Assembly: GCF_004364935.1 (NCBI RefSeq)
Contig: NZ_SOBT01000010.1
Span: 372,001-436,000 of the forward strand
Source of the DNA: Panacagrimonas perspica
Lineage (GTDB): Bacteria; Pseudomonadota; Gammaproteobacteria; Nevskiales; Nevskiaceae
Length of the DNA: 64,000 nt
Direction of reading: 5' to 3'
The position numbers were made by a program, and so were the translations under genes. The notes below the pieces were generated by a model. That model was not told the DNA's origin and did no database searches. It saw nothing but the letters and a program-made list of their open reading frames with translations. The stretch's first letter is position 1. Every line of letters starts with the position of its first letter. Shown piece after piece: positions 8,838 through 17,345 of this stretch.

Positions 8838-9503
8838 GTGACGCACCTGATTCGAGCCGAGCCTTACGACCTGCCATTCGACCCGGCCAGCACCGCGCTG
8901 CTGATCATCGACATGCAGCGCGACTTCATCGAGCCGGGCGGTTTCGGCGCGATGCTCGGCAACGACGTGTCGCTGCTGCGGCGCGCCATCGATCCGATCC
9001 ACGCGCTGCTCTCCGCGTTCCGCAAGGCCGGACTGCTGGTCCTGCACACGCGTGAAGGCCATCGACCCGACCTGAGCGACGTGCCGCCGAGCAAGCTCGC
9101 GCGCGGCAAGGGCGAGACGAAGATCGGCGACATCGGCCCGATGGGCCGCATCCTGATTCGCGGCGAAGCCGGCCACGACATCATCCCCGAGCTCTATCCC
9201 AAAGCCGGCGAGCCGGTGATCGACAAGCCCGGCAAGGGCTCGTTCTGCCAGACCGATCTCGAGCTGATCCTGAAGAACCGTGGCGTGCGCACCTTGATCG
9301 TGTGCGGCGTCACCACCGAGGTCTGCGTGCACACGACGGTGCGCGAGGCCAACGACCGCGGCTTCGAGTGCCTCGTGCCCTCGGACTGCGCGGCGTCGTA
9401 CTTCCCGGAATTCCACGAGACCGCGCTGCGAATGATCAAGGCGCAGGGCGGCATCTTCGGCTGGGTCTCGGATTCGGCGCGCGTGATCGCCGCGCTCGGC
9501 TGA
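8838..9503 (+). CDS. Isochorismatase-fold amidohydrolase, BiuH paralogue (possible triuret or ureido-compound hydrolase)
   Basis: Cysteine hydrolase of 221 residues. The triad Asp25 (IIDMQRDF), Lys130 (DKPGKGSF) and Cys163 (TTEVCVHTT) is intact. It is clearly related to the BiuH-like protein at 11238 (shared [28 protein letters not shown]), but differs in the middle loop (SKLARGKGETKIGDIG against [15 protein letters not shown]), which would change the substrate pocket. Candidates are a triuret hydrolase (TrtA type) feeding biuret to BiuH, or a RutB-like ureido amidohydrolase. Start is GTG with GGGGA upstream. Same strand and operon as atzF and the permease. Confidence 0.8.
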   Translation: MTHLIRAEPYDLPFDPASTALLIIDMQRDFIEPGGFGAMLGNDVSLLRRAIDPIHALLSAFRKAGLLVLHTREGHRPDLSDVPPSKLARGKGETKIGDIGPMGRILIRGEAGHDIIPELYPKAGEPVIDKPGKGSFCQTDLELILKNRGVRTLIVCGVTTEVCVHTTVREANDRGFECLVPSDCAASYFPEFHETALRMIKAQGGIFGWVSDSARVIAALG

Positions 9504-9580
9504 CGCATCGCACAGGTCGTCGCGCGTCCGGGGCGGACGTGCGGCGTTCGCATCGTTTTGGGGAAAGGGAGACAAGCGTC

Positions 9581-11191
9581 ATGAGCACCGCAGCCAGCAG
9601 CAGCGCCGGCACTTTCAAACCGTCGATCTGGGTTCCCGGGGACTGGAACGCATTCTTCGGCTTCGGCACCAACATCCTGGTCAATCTGCTGACGCTCACG
9701 GCGCTGATGCGCTACGTGCTCAAGCTGCCGGACGACCTCGTGTTCGGCCGCATCCTGCCGGCGACGGGACTGATGCTGTTCCTGTCGACGGTCTACTACG
9801 CGTATCTGGCTTACCAGCTCGCGAAGAAGACCGGGCGCACGGATGTGTGCGCGCTGCCATCGGGCATCAGCGTGCCGCACATGTTCGTCGTGGTGTTCGT
9901 GATCATGATGCCGATCGCGGCCGCCACCGGCGATCCGATCAAGGGCTGGGAAGCGGGCCTGACGTGGGTGTTCGTGCAGAGCTTCGTGCTGATGATCGGC
10001 GGTTTCGTGGCGCCGTGGATCAAGAAGATCACGCCGCGTGCGGCGCTGCTCGGTGCGCTGGCCGGTGTGTCCATCGCGTTCATCTCGATGCGCCCGGCGC
10101 TCGAGATGTACATGGATCCGGTGATCGGCATCATCTGCTTCGCGATCCTGCTGTCGAGTTGGTTCGGTGGCGTGCGTTACTTCAAGGGCATCCCGGCCGG
10201 CCTCGTCGCCATCGCGGTGGGTTCGCTGATCGCCTGGGGAGGCTTGGCGCTGGGTTTCAACTTCGGCGGCATGAGCCTGGAGAAGCTCGGTTCCTCGTTT
10301 GCGAGCTTCGGCTTCTCGGTGCCGCTGCCGGCCTTCGGCCACGTGTTCGGCGGCTTCGAATTCCTCGCCGTCATCCTGGTCACCGCGATCCCGTTCGGCA
10401 TCTACGACCTGGTCGAGGCGATGGACAACGTCGAGAGCGCGGAAGCCGGCGGCGATCACTTCCCGACGACGCGCGTGCTCACTGCCGACGGCGTCGTCAG
10501 CCTGATCGGCTGCTGCCTGGGCAATCCGTTCATCAACGCGGTCTACATCGGCCACCCCGGCTGGAAGGCCATCGGCGGACGCATCGGCTATTCCGCAGCC
10601 ACCGGCGTGATGGTGCTGATCATGTCCTGGCTCGGCATCCTCGCCGTGATGATGGCGCTGATCCCGGTCGTCGCGATCTCGCCGATCCTGCTCTACATCG
10701 GCATGCTGATCGGTGCGCAGGCGTTCCAGGAAACACCGAAGAGCCATGCGCCTGCGGTGATCCTGTCGCTGATCCCGCAAGTGGCAGGCTGGGGCAAGCT
10801 GATGATCGACAATGCGCTCGGCGCTGCAGGCACGAACGCCGCTGCGGTCGGCATCGACAAGCTCGCCGGCATGGGCGTGCTCTATCACGGCCTCGAACTG
10901 CTCGGCAGCGGCGCGATTCTCACGAGCCTGATCCTCGCGGCAGTCGCGGCCTGCATCATCGATCGCGCATTCGCCAAGGCCGCAGGCTTCGCGGCGACCG
11001 GCGCCGTCCTCACGTTCTTCGGCTTCATGCACAGCGAGGCGATCGGCTTCGCGAAGACGCCGATGGTCGCGCTCAGCTATCTCGGCGTCGCCGGGCTGCT
11101 GATGGCCTGCGCAAAGTACAACCTCGCGCCCTTGTCCAAGCCCGCCCCGCGCCCGCAGGAAGCGGTGCCCGGTGGCGAAGCCGCCGTCTGA
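9581..11191 (+). CDS. Xanthine/uracil-type (NCS2/AzgA-like) permease
   Basis: Inner-membrane protein of 536 residues with about a dozen hydrophobic segments. The N-terminal [17 protein letters not shown] and the later [17 protein letters not shown] resemble the purine/pyrimidine permeases of the NCS2 superfamily. ATG 9581 follows AGGGAG at a normal distance. Sandwiched between the two amidohydrolase genes, it probably imports their substrate (biuret, triuret or a related ureide). Substrate is inferred from context. The closely overlapping long frames on the other strand are shadows. Confidence 0.82.
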   Translation: MSTAASSSAGTFKPSIWVPGDWNAFFGFGTNILVNLLTLTALMRYVLKLPDDLVFGRILPATGLMLFLSTVYYAYLAYQLAKKTGRTDVCALPSGISVPHMFVVVFVIMMPIAAATGDPIKGWEAGLTWVFVQSFVLMIGGFVAPWIKKITPRAALLGALAGVSIAFISMRPALEMYMDPVIGIICFAILLSSWFGGVRYFKGIPAGLVAIAVGSLIAWGGLALGFNFGGMSLEKLGSSFASFGFSVPLPAFGHVFGGFEFLAVILVTAIPFGIYDLVEAMDNVESAEAGGDHFPTTRVLTADGVVSLIGCCLGNPFINAVYIGHPGWKAIGGRIGYSAATGVMVLIMSWLGILAVMMALIPVVAISPILLYIGMLIGAQAFQETPKSHAPAVILSLIPQVAGWGKLMIDNALGAAGTNAAAVGIDKLAGMGVLYHGLELLGSGAILTSLILAAVAACIIDRAFAKAAGFAATGAVLTFFGFMHSEAIGFAKTPMVALSYLGVAGLLMACAKYNLAPLSKPAPRPQEAVPGGEAAV

Positions 11192-11237
11192 TCCGAGTGA
11201 GCCCTGTTCCAGCAGCCGAAGCGACCGAGACCGCCGC

Positions 11238-11921
11238 ATGACCGAGCGTCACATCAAGTCCGAGCCCTATCCCTGGCCGTACAACGGCGATCTGCGCCCC
11301 GAGAACACAGCGCTGATCATCATCGACATGCAGACCGACTTCTGCGGCGTCGGCGGCTACGTGGACAAGATGGGCTACGACCTGTCGCTGACGCGCGCGC
11401 CGATCGGGCCGATCAAATCGGTGCTGAGCGTGTTCCGCAAGCAAGGCTTCCACGTGATCCACACGCGCGAAGGCCATCGCCCGGATCTCGCCGACCTGCC
11501 GGCGAACAAGCGCTGGCGTTCCCGTCGCATCGGCGCGGGCATCGGCGACGAGGGCCCCTGCGGTCGCATCCTGGTGCGCGGCGAACCGGGCTGGGAATTG
11601 ATCGACGAGCTCAAGCCACTGCCCGGCGAGGTCATCATCGACAAGCCGGGCAAGGGCTCGTTCTGCGCCACCGATCTCGAGATGATCCTGCACCTGCGCG
11701 GCATCCAGAACCTGATCCTGACCGGCATCACCACCGACGTCTGCGTGCACACGACGATGCGCGAGGCCAACGATCGCGGATTCGAATGCGTGCTGCTCGA
11801 AGACTGCTGCGGCGCCACCGATCACAAGAACCATCTCGCCGCGTTGAGCATGATCAAGATGCAGGGCGGCGTGTTCGGCGCGGTGTCGGATTCGGCGTCG
11901 CTGCTATCCACGCTGTCCTGA
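11238..11921 (+). CDS. biuH: Biuret hydrolase
   Basis: Isochorismatase-fold cysteine hydrolase of 227 residues converting biuret to allophanate and ammonia. The sequence follows the characterised Rhizobium enzyme very closely, including YPWPYNG, the middle loop [16 protein letters not shown] and CCGAT. The triad is Asp30, Lys136 and Cys169, the same spacing as Asp36, Lys142 and Cys175 in that enzyme. I chose ATG 11238; an upstream GTG inside the permease gene gives an unrelated tail. Its product is the substrate of the allophanate hydrolase at 6899, closing the pathway. Confidence 0.92.
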   Translation: MTERHIKSEPYPWPYNGDLRPENTALIIIDMQTDFCGVGGYVDKMGYDLSLTRAPIGPIKSVLSVFRKQGFHVIHTREGHRPDLADLPANKRWRSRRIGAGIGDEGPCGRILVRGEPGWELIDELKPLPGEVIIDKPGKGSFCATDLEMILHLRGIQNLILTGITTDVCVHTTMREANDRGFECVLLEDCCGATDHKNHLAALSMIKMQGGVFGAVSDSASLLSTLS

Positions 11922-12001
11922 AACGCGTGCCGGCGTTGGTGCCGGCCGGAAGCGGCGGGTTAGGCTGAGCCTCCTGAAAATCCAAGAGTCGACGCCGCGG
12001 G

Positions 12002-12346
12002 ATGAATGCGATCGCCATGCAGGGCCTGCTCGACGTGGTCGCCACGACCGCCGAGAAGGACTGGAAGCCGTTTCACACCGGGATCGACTGCCTGCCGATC
12101 TACGAGACGCCGGACGGCGGTCCCGCCGCGATGCTGCTGCGCTACCAGCCCGGCGCGCACGCACCGGATCACCTGCACATGGGCTACGAGCACATCCTCG
12201 TGCTCTCCGGCAGCCAGACCGACCAGCGCGGTCATCATCCGACGGGCACCTTGCTGATCAACGAACCCGGCAGCGAGCACCACGTGCACAGCGACGAAGG
12301 CTGCATCGTGCTGGCGATCTGGGAGCGTCGCGTCAAAGCGATGTGA
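12002..12346 (+). CDS. Small cupin-domain protein (ChrR-like cupin)
   Basis: A 114-residue single cupin. The metal-binding pattern is visible as HAPDHLHMGYEHILVLSG with its His and Glu residues, and a second motif EPGSEHHVHSDEG carries further His residues. Such small cupins bind a divalent metal and act as enzymes or sensors. It lies 80 bases after biuH on the same strand and is probably the last gene of the island. Its reaction is unknown. Confidence 0.8.
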   Translation: MNAIAMQGLLDVVATTAEKDWKPFHTGIDCLPIYETPDGGPAAMLLRYQPGAHAPDHLHMGYEHILVLSGSQTDQRGHHPTGTLLINEPGSEHHVHSDEGCIVLAIWERRVKAM

Positions 12347-12415
12347 CGTAGCCCGGACGAAGTCCGGGGTTGCGCTCCCTATCCGAGGGGAACCCCGGAC
12401 TTCGTCCGGGCTACG
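12347..12415. repeat. REP-like palindrome, copy 2
   Basis: Begins CGTAGCCCGGACGAAGTCCG directly after the cupin stop codon and ends with the complementary arm CTACG. It sits between convergent genes, as copy 1 does. Confidence 0.9.
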
Positions 12416-12424
12416 GTAAGGACG

Positions 12425-12613
12425 CTATTCATCCTCCGCGCGCGCATCGACTTCGAATCCTTCGCCGTCGTCCGACACTCGCAGGTGCACGACGATCGGC
12501 CGGCAACACACCGAACAATCCTCGGTGTAGGTCTGCGAACCGGCGGACAGGTCCAGCTCCAGCACGATGGTCTCCCAGCAGTACGGACAGGTGACTTCGG
12601 TTTCTTCGAGCAC
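12425..12613 (-). CDS. CPXCG-motif small cysteine-rich protein
   Basis: A 62-residue protein with two Cys pairs, CPYC near residue 9 and CSVCC near residue 33, flanked by acidic sequence. This matches the family of short CPXCG zinc-ribbon-like proteins found next to housekeeping genes in many gammaproteobacteria. Function unknown. It lies 14 bases downstream of hemW on the same strand and is probably cotranscribed. Confidence 0.85.
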   Translation of the reverse strand: MLEETEVTCPYCWETIVLELDLSAGSQTYTEDCSVCCRPIVVHLRVSDDGEGFEVDARAEDE

Positions 12614-12627
12614 GCGGCGGTCCTTCC

Positions 12628-13797
12628 TCAGAGAAACAGTTCGAACAAGCGGTTCTGGTAACGGCGCCCGGCTTCGGTCGGACGAACAGCATCGGTCGCC
12701 GGCGGCTCGACCAGGCCCAGGCGCAGCGCCTGGGCCAGCATCGGCGACAGCGCTGAGAACGGCGCACCCGTACGCGATTCGAACTGTTCGGCGATGAACC
12801 CGTCGTGCAGTCGCAGCGCGTTCATGCAGAACTCGAACGGCAGTTCGTCTTGTGCAAGCACGCGCCGTTCCTGTATGGCCTCTGCGGTTCCGGCGGTTTC
12901 CATGTAGGTGCGCGGATGCTTGTGGCGCGCGCGTCGCTCGATCCGCAGATCCTTTCCGGCCGTGCGCTTGGCGTGCGCACCGGCGCCGATGCCGAGGTAG
13001 TCACCGAAGCGCCAGTAATTCAGGTTGTGACGGCTCTGCAGGCCGGGCCGCGCGAATGCCGAGGTCTCGTAATGCGCAAAGCCCGCATCGGCGAGCAGCG
13101 CGCAGCCCGCGTCGTGCATGTCGGCAGCGGTGTCCGCGTCAGGCACGGCCGGCGGCCGAGCGGCGAACTCCGTGTTCGGCTCCAGGGTCAGGTGATACCA
13201 GGAAAGGTGCTCCGGCTGCAGCGCGAGCGCGCCGTGGAGATCCGCCAGGGCCTGTACCTGCGTCTGCTGTGGCAGCGCGAACATCAGGTCGAGATTCAGA
13301 TTGTCGAAACCGGCGTCACGTGCCATCGCAAACGCACGCCGTGCCTCGTCGCCGGAATGGATGCGCCCGAGCGCTGCCAGATGCGCCGGATCGAAACTCT
13401 GCACGCCGATCGACATGCGGTTCACGCCGGCCGCGCGATAACCACGGAAATTCGCGGCATCCGCAGTACCGGGATTGGCTTCGAGCGTGATCTCGATGTC
13501 GTTCGCAAATTTCAACCGCGCCGCAACGGCATCCAGGACGCGCCCGATCGCCGCGCCCGAGAACAGGCTCGGCGTGCCTCCACCGAAGAAGATGCTGCGC
13601 AGCGGCCGCGACTCACCCGCATCGGAGAGTTCGAATTCAAGGTCCCTGATCAGCGCGTCGACGTACTCGCGCTCCGGAATCACGCCGCGGGCGGCATGTG
13701 AGTTGAAGTCGCAATACGGGCACTTGCGCGCGCACCACGGCAGATGCACGTAGAGCGAAAGCGGCACGCTTTCGAGCGGAAGGTCGGTGTTGCTCAT
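12628..13797 (-). CDS. hemW: Radical SAM heme chaperone HemW
   Basis: A 389-residue radical SAM protein with the CxxxCxxC iron-sulfur motif at Cys22, Cys26 and Cys29 (WCARKCPYC), the FGGGTPSL motif and the C-terminal winged-helix domain. The family was once annotated as oxygen-independent coproporphyrinogen oxidase and is now known to carry heme. ATG 13797 was chosen because it gives the normal N terminus; the open frame extends upstream into rdgB without family similarity. Order rph-rdgB-hemW is conserved in Xanthomonas relatives. Confidence 0.95.
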   Translation of the reverse strand: MSNTDLPLESVPLSLYVHLPWCARKCPYCDFNSHAARGVIPEREYVDALIRDLEFELSDAGESRPLRSIFFGGGTPSLFSGAAIGRVLDAVAARLKFANDIEITLEANPGTADAANFRGYRAAGVNRMSIGVQSFDPAHLAALGRIHSGDEARRAFAMARDAGFDNLNLDLMFALPQQTQVQALADLHGALALQPEHLSWYHLTLEPNTEFAARPPAVPDADTAADMHDAGCALLADAGFAHYETSAFARPGLQSRHNLNYWRFGDYLGIGAGAHAKRTAGKDLRIERRARHKHPRTYMETAGTAEAIQERRVLAQDELPFEFCMNALRLHDGFIAEQFESRTGAPFSALSPMLAQALRLGLVEPPATDAVRPTEAGRRYQNRLFELFL

Positions 13798-13852
13798 GGA
13801 ATGGCGCCGCGAACTGCCCTTCTTTCTCGCGATGCGAAAAAGAAGGAGCCGA

Positions 13853-14446
13853 TCAGGCTCCGGCGAGCTGACGCAGCAGTTGCTGCATCGCCAGACCGCG
13901 ATGGCTGATGCGGTTCTTGCGGTCGGGCGCGAGTTCCGCGGCACTGCAGCGCAGGTCCGGGATGAAGAACAGCGGGTCGTAGCCGAAGCCCTGTCCACCG
14001 CGCGGTGCGCGCAGGATCGTGCCGCGCCAGCGCCCTTCGGCGATCAGCGGAATCGGATCGTTCGGCGAACGCAGCAGCACGACGACGCTGACGAACTGCG
14101 CGCCACGCGCGTCGTCGTCGATGCGGTCCATCTCCGCCAGCAGCTTGTCGTTGTTGACCGCGTCCGAGGCCGGCTCGCCGGCGTAGCGCGCCGAGCGCAC
14201 GCCGGGTGCGCCGTCGAGCGCGTCCACGCAGAGACCCGAGTCGTCGGCGATGGCCGGAAGGCCGGAAGCGGCGGCCGCGTGGCGCGCCTTGATCAGTGCA
14301 TTCTCGACGAACGTGAGCCCGGTCTCGGCCGGTTCCTTGGGCGAGAATTCGCTGACTCTTCGCACGCGCAGTGCCAGCGGTTGCAGAAGGTCTTCCAGCT
14401 CGCGGGCCTTCTTCAGATTGCGACTGGCGATGACGATCTCTTCCAT
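13853..14446 (-). CDS. rdgB: dITP/XTP pyrophosphatase (HAM1 family)
   Basis: A 197-residue nucleotide house-cleaning enzyme that hydrolyses dITP and XTP. The start MEEIVIASRNLKKARELE, the metal-binding ADDSGLCVDAL loop and the C-terminal FGYDPLFF and SHRGLA motifs are all present. ATG 14446 matches the family's N terminus. A -10 box ends only six bases before it, which suggests a leaderless transcript. Confidence 0.96.
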   Translation of the reverse strand: MEEIVIASRNLKKARELEDLLQPLALRVRRVSEFSPKEPAETGLTFVENALIKARHAAAASGLPAIADDSGLCVDALDGAPGVRSARYAGEPASDAVNNDKLLAEMDRIDDDARGAQFVSVVVLLRSPNDPIPLIAEGRWRGTILRAPRGGQGFGYDPLFFIPDLRCSAAELAPDRKNRISHRGLAMQQLLRQLAGA

Positions 14447-14452
14447 GTCGCG

Positions 14453-14458
14453 ATTGTA
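14453..14458 (-). promoter_or_regulatory. -10 box TACAAT immediately upstream of rdgB
   Basis: On the minus strand TACAAT is followed by CGCGAC and then the rdgB ATG. The expected transcription start would fall at the initiation codon, leaving no room for a ribosome-binding site. Confidence 0.5.
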
Positions 14459-14507
14459 CGCCCCGAGCGCGGCGAACAAGCCGCGTGATCCTTCGTGATG
14501 AGCGGTC

Positions 14508-15221
14508 TTATCCCGCGAGCGCGGCACGCTGCGCCTCGATCAACTGCGCGATGCCGCCTTGCGCCAGGTCGAGCAGACGATCCAGCTCCTCGCGGCGGAA
14601 GGCGTGACCTTCGGCCGTGCCCTGCACTTCGATGAAGTGCCCGGCGTCGTTCATGACCACGTTCATGTCGCACTCGCAGTCCGAGTCCTCGACGTAGTCC
14701 AGGTCCAGCACCGGCTGCCCGCGGTGAATGCCGACGCTGATCGCGGCGACCTGCCCGTGGACCGGGTTGCCCTTGATCAGGCCCTTCTTCTTCATCGCCG
14801 CGACGGCATCCACCAGCGCGACGTAGCTGCCGGTGATGGCCGCGGTACGCGTGCCGCCATCGGCCTGCAGGACGTCGCAATCCAGCGTGATCGTGCAGCA
14901 GGACAGCGCGCTCAGGTCCACCACGGCGCGCAGCGATCGACCGATCAGCCGCTGGATCTCCTGCGTGCGACCGGACTGCTTGCCCTGGGCCGCCTCGCGG
15001 CGCCCGCGCGTGTGCGTGGCGCGCGGCAGCATCCCGTATTCGGCGGTGACCCAGCCGCTGTCCTTCTTCCAGGCCGGACCGCGCTCCTCGACGCTGGCGG
15101 TGCACAACACCTGCGTGTCGCCGAAGGCCACGAGGACGGAACCCTCCGCATGGCGCGTGTACTTGCGCTGGATCGAGACGGGACGGAGCTGGTCGGCATT
15201 GCGGCCGGAGGGTCGGGACAC
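14508..15221 (-). CDS. rph: Ribonuclease PH
   Basis: A 237-residue phosphorolytic 3' exoribonuclease that trims tRNA precursors. The N-terminal [15 protein letters not shown], the [12 protein letters not shown] stretch, the central [17 protein letters not shown] and the CDMNVVMND metal motif are all intact, and length is normal. It is the first gene of rph-rdgB-hemW and is divergent from sufE across a short promoter region. Confidence 0.97.
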   Translation of the reverse strand: MSRPSGRNADQLRPVSIQRKYTRHAEGSVLVAFGDTQVLCTASVEERGPAWKKDSGWVTAEYGMLPRATHTRGRREAAQGKQSGRTQEIQRLIGRSLRAVVDLSALSCCTITLDCDVLQADGGTRTAAITGSYVALVDAVAAMKKKGLIKGNPVHGQVAAISVGIHRGQPVLDLDYVEDSDCECDMNVVMNDAGHFIEVQGTAEGHAFRREELDRLLDLAQGGIAQLIEAQRAALAG

Positions 15222-15248
15222 GGGCGAATCTCGAATAGCAGATCGCGA

Positions 15249-15254
15249 ATTGTA
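15249..15254 (-). promoter_or_regulatory. Probable -10 box of rph
   Basis: TACAAT followed by TCG on the minus strand, 27 bases upstream of the rph ATG. No clear -35 box. Confidence 0.45.
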
Positions 15255-15333
15255 GTCCCCATGAGCACGCGGCGGGCCGAACGTGGCGCGGCGCGAATAC
15301 TGCTGCGAATGGAGCCGCCTCCCAGCGCCGCAC

Positions 15334-15339
15334 TAGAAT
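15334..15339 (+). promoter_or_regulatory. -10 box TAGAAT immediately upstream of sufE
   Basis: TAGAAT is followed by CGCGT and then the sufE ATG at 15345. The five-base gap implies that transcription starts at or very near the start codon, as in a leaderless mRNA. Confidence 0.5.
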
Positions 15340-15344
15340 CGCGT

Positions 15345-15758
15345 ATGGACATCGATGAACTCGCCGACACCTTCGAGCTGCTCGGCGACTGGGAAGAACG
15401 CTACCGCTACCTGATCGAGCTCGGCCGCAAGCTGGAGCCGATGCCCGAGAGCGAGCACGACGAGGCGCACAAGGTGCGCGGCTGCATGAGCCAGGTCTGG
15501 CTGGCCCACACGCGCCAGGACGGCCCGCCGGTCCGGCTCGAATTCCGCGGCGATTCCGATGCGCACATCGTCAAGGGCCTGATCGCCCTGCTGCTGGGCC
15601 TGACCTCCGGCCGTACGCCGAAGGAAATCCTCGATCTGGACCTGGCCGCGGCATTCACCCGCCTGGGGCTGGAGCAGCACATCAGCATGAACCGGCGCAA
15701 CGGGTTCTATTCGATGGTGGAGCGGATCAAGGGAATGGCCAAGGCGGAGCTGGCGTAA
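15345..15758 (+). CDS. sufE: SufE-family sulfur acceptor protein
   Basis: A 137-residue protein that accepts persulfide sulfur from a cysteine desulfurase during iron-sulfur cluster assembly. The catalytic cysteine is Cys47 in KVRGCMSQVWL, and the family pattern GDSDAHIVKGLIALLL follows. ATG 15345 gives the normal N terminus. No desulfurase gene is adjacent in the window. Confidence 0.94.
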   Translation: MDIDELADTFELLGDWEERYRYLIELGRKLEPMPESEHDEAHKVRGCMSQVWLAHTRQDGPPVRLEFRGDSDAHIVKGLIALLLGLTSGRTPKEILDLDLAAAFTRLGLEQHISMNRRNGFYSMVERIKGMAKAELA

Positions 15759-15761
15759 CCC

Positions 15762-15830
15762 GCAGCCCGGGCGAAGCCCGGGGTTCCCCTCGCATACGGG
15801 GCGCAATCCCGGGCTTCGCCCGGGCTAAGG
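15762..15830. repeat. REP-like palindrome, copy 3 (GGGCGAAGCCC variant)
   Basis: Arms AGCCCGGGCGAAGCCCGGG and CCCGGGCTTCGCCCGGGCT lie directly after sufE. This copy has the GCGAAGC core instead of ACGAAGT; the arm pairing is kept. Confidence 0.85.
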
Positions 15831-15940
15831 TTGCGCCTGCGCACCGCGTCTCACTGCTACCCTGCTTCGAGGGCCGCCGCGGTGATGGCATCCGCGGTGC
15901 CCGTGCCATACTTTTCAAGCCATTCAACCGGGGGGCTGTC

Positions 15941-16903
15941 ATGGGCGCCGTCGCCATTATTTTCCTGATTTTTGCTGCGATCACGCTGTGGAAGCTGGTC
16001 GTCACCGTGCCACAGGGCAAGGAGTACACGATCGAGCGTTTCGGCAAGTACGTGGCCACCTACCAGCCCGGCCTGCATTTCATGGTGCCGTACATGTACC
16101 GCATCGGGCGCAAGCTCTCGATGATGGAACAGGTGCTGGACGTGCCGAGCCAGGAAGTCATCACCAAGGACAACGCCATGGTCGGCGTGGACGGCGTGGT
16201 GTTCTTCCAGATCCTCGATGCACCGAAAGCCGCCTACGAGGTGCAGCAGCTCGAGCTGGCGATGATGCAGCTCACGATGACCAACCTGCGCACCGTGATG
16301 GGTTCGATGGACCTCGACGAGTTGCTCAGCCAGCGCGACCACATCAACACCAAGCTGCTGAGCGTCGTCGACGCCGCGACCACGCCCTGGGGCGTCAAGG
16401 TGACGCGCGTCGAGATCAAGGACATCCGCCCGCCGCAGGATCTGGTCGACTCGATGGCCCGCCAGATGAAGGCGGAGCGCGACAAGCGCGCCAACATCCT
16501 CGAGGCCGAGGGTTTCCGCCAGGCCGCGATCCTGAAGGCCGAGGGCGAGCGCCAGTCGCAGATCCTCGCCGCCGAAGGCCAGAAGCAGGAACAGATCCTG
16601 TACGCGGAAGGCCGTCGCGAAGCCGCATTCCGTGACGCCGAAGCCCGTGAGCGCGAGGCCGAGGCCGAAGCCAAGGCGACGATGATGGTGTCGCAGGCCA
16701 TCGCCAAGGGCGACGTGCAGGCGCTGAACTACTTCGTGGCCACCAAGTACATCGAGTCGCTGACCAAGTTCGCCGCGAGCCCGAACGAGAAGCTCGTGTT
16801 CATGCCGCTGGAAGCCGGCAGCGTGATCGGCGCCATCGGCGGCATCGCCGAGCTGGCGAAGAACGCCGGCATCGGCGGCGCGCCCAAGTCGCCGGCCGCC
16901 TGA
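15941..16903 (+). CDS. qmcA: SPFH/stomatin-like membrane protein (QmcA type)
   Basis: A 320-residue membrane-anchored SPFH protein. One N-terminal transmembrane segment (about residues 2-20) is followed by the band-7 domain (VTVPQGKEYTIERFGKY onward) and a long Ala/Glu/Arg-rich coiled coil with repeated AEG units around residues 185-245. Stomatin-like proteins form membrane scaffolds with NfeD partners. The NfeD gene follows after one base, the classic slipin-NfeD pair. Confidence 0.93.
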   Translation: MGAVAIIFLIFAAITLWKLVVTVPQGKEYTIERFGKYVATYQPGLHFMVPYMYRIGRKLSMMEQVLDVPSQEVITKDNAMVGVDGVVFFQILDAPKAAYEVQQLELAMMQLTMTNLRTVMGSMDLDELLSQRDHINTKLLSVVDAATTPWGVKVTRVEIKDIRPPQDLVDSMARQMKAERDKRANILEAEGFRQAAILKAEGERQSQILAAEGQKQEQILYAEGRREAAFRDAEAREREAEAEAKATMMVSQAIAKGDVQALNYFVATKYIESLTKFAASPNEKLVFMPLEAGSVIGAIGGIAELAKNAGIGGAPKSPAA

Positions 16904-16904
16904 G

Positions 16905-17345
16905 ATGGAACTCGACGCGCTGCAGTACTGGCACTGGTTCGTCGCGGGCCTGGCGCTGCTGATCGTCGAGATGTTCCTGCCCACAGGCTTCGTGCTGATG
17001 TGGATGGGCGTCTCGGCGATCATCGTCGGCGCCATCGCCTGGGCGGCGCCGACGAGCTGGCCGGTGGAGTGCGTGCTGTTCGGCGTGCTCTCCATCGTCT
17101 GCTTCTTCGCGTACCGCAAGCTGTGGCCGCAGAAAGTGGTGGTCGAACAGCCTTCGCTGAATCGCCGCGGCCATTCCTACGTGGGCCGCACGTTCACGTT
17201 GAGCGACCCCGTCGTCAACAGCATCGGCACGCTGCGCGTCGATGATTCGCAATGGCGCATCAGCGGGCCGGACATGCCGGCCGGCAGCCAGGTGCGCGTG
17301 GTGCAGGCGGACGGCGCCACGCTCAGGGTCGAGCGTGCCGGGTAA
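16905..17345 (+). CDS. NfeD-family membrane protein
   Basis: A 146-residue protein with two or three N-terminal hydrophobic segments followed by a C-terminal OB-fold domain of about 60 residues (RRGHSYVGRTFTLSDPVVN onward). This is the short form of NfeD that accompanies stomatins. It begins one base after the SPFH gene and its end overlaps the next gene, so all three are likely cotranscribed. Confidence 0.9.
   Translation: MELDALQYWHWFVAGLALLIVEMFLPTGFVLMWMGVSAIIVGAIAWAAPTSWPVECVLFGVLSIVCFFAYRKLWPQKVVVEQPSLNRRGHSYVGRTFTLSDPVVNSIGTLRVDDSQWRISGPDMPAGSQVRVVQADGATLRVERAG

Noticed and set aside
9194-11239. 681-codon open frame antisense to the permease gene
   Set aside because: Composition is dominated by Arg, His, Asp and Ala without any motif. 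The plus-strand permease is supported by its helices and ribosome-binding site.
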